From Alphaproteobacteria bacterium UBA3439 (GTDB taxonomy: Bacteria; Pseudomonadota; Alphaproteobacteria; Puniceispirillales; Puniceispirillaceae), in NCBI GenBank assembly GCA_002378605.1, contig DFSK01000040.1, positions 1 to 6,141 of the forward strand: DNA of 6,141 nucleotides, given 5' to 3'. Below are positions 5,818 through 6,141 of this stretch, one piece after another; the first letter of the stretch is position 1; each line of letters opens with the position of its first letter. The notes under the pieces are model-generated. The model made no database searches. It saw nothing but the letters and a program-made list of their open reading frames with translations, and had not been told where the DNA came from. A program made the translations under genes and the position numbers.

Positions 5818-6141
5818 TTAGACATCAAGATTGGCCACCCGAAGTGCATTTTCCTGAATGAAGTTACGACGCTCCTCAACCGCTTCGCCCATCAAGGTCG
5901 AAAAGGCATTATCGGCTTCATCTTCTTGCTCGATTGTCACTTGCAACAAAATCCGCTGTTCAGGATCAAGCGTTGTTTCCCAAAGCTGGCTTGGATTCAT
6001 TTCGCCAAGCCCCTTATAGCGCGAAATTTGTGCGCCTTTGCGGCCAGTCTGAAAAATCAGCTGGGACAATTCGGATGGGCCATTGATGGTAATCTGTTGA
6101 TTGGCATATCGCAAACTGGCAGGCTTGCCATAAATGGTTTG
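5818..6141 (-). CDS. gyrB: DNA gyrase subunit B, C-terminal part, cut by the right edge
   Basis: The last 107 residues of the ATPase subunit of DNA gyrase, which together with GyrA introduces negative supercoils. The frame is open to the window edge; the first visible residues are [15 protein letters not shown], so the true start is outside. The segment holds the conserved GyrB tail: [20 protein letters not shown] (43-62), a [19 protein letters not shown] stretch (about 75-93) and the ending [14 protein letters not shown]. The WETTLDP block and the NLDV end favour GyrB over the topoisomerase IV subunit ParE. The stop TAA is 35 nt before the likely regB start, with no hairpin or T run between, so regB may be partly transcribed by read-through from gyrB. 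Confidence 0.95.
   Translation of the reverse strand, partial: QTIYGKPASLRYANQQITINGPSELSQLIFQTGRKGAQISRYKGLGEMNPSQLWETTLDPEQRILLQVTIEQEDEADNAFSTLMGEAVEERRNFIQENALRVANLDV

Noticed and set aside
1..6141. Search for mobile elements, CRISPR repeats, tRNA or rRNA genes, or a defence-type cassette
   Set aside because: No long direct or inverted repeats, transposase or nuclease motifs, or cloverleaf sequences were seen. All the sequence is accounted for by housekeeping-type genes and short gaps.

Overview
The window looks like an ordinary chromosomal stretch from an alphaproteobacterium of moderate GC. Every gene I can support lies on the minus strand, so transcription reads from high to low coordinates. 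The taxonomic guess rests on three things: a RegB/RegA-type redox two-component pair with very typical sequence signatures, a MetZ-type O-succinylhomoserine sulfhydrylase preceded by a DUF1737 protein, and an adjacent malonyl-CoA decarboxylase and malonyl-CoA synthetase. The GC level, lower than in most Rhodobacterales or Rhizobiales, would suit a marine lineage such as SAR116, but that is only an inference.

Layout in transcription order, right to left. (1) The C-terminal 107 residues of DNA gyrase subunit B, cut by the window edge. (2) regB, a membrane sensor histidine kinase. (3) regA, its DNA-binding response regulator, 84 nt further on. (4) A 67-residue DUF1737 protein whose stop overlaps (5) the metZ start in a GTGA motif. 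(6) A 98-residue predicted lipoprotein of unknown function. (7) Malonyl-CoA decarboxylase, behind a good sigma70-like promoter. (8) The first 175 residues of a malonyl-CoA synthetase (MatB type), cut by the left edge. No gene-free stretch exceeds 170 nt, and I see no RNA gene, insertion sequence, CRISPR array or long repeat.

Functional reading. RegB should sense membrane quinone or redox state and phosphorylate RegA, a global regulator of energy metabolism in this class. MetZ makes homocysteine from O-succinylhomoserine and sulfide for methionine synthesis. MatB and malonyl-CoA decarboxylase together convert malonate to acetyl-CoA via malonyl-CoA. These are three separate metabolic or regulatory blocks sharing a strand, not one system.

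I found no convincing undescribed system. The points most worth a second look are a lysine in place of the usual acidic residue right after the phospho-accepting histidine of RegB, the orphan lipoprotein, the coupled DUF1737-metZ pair, and several start codons that should probably be moved.
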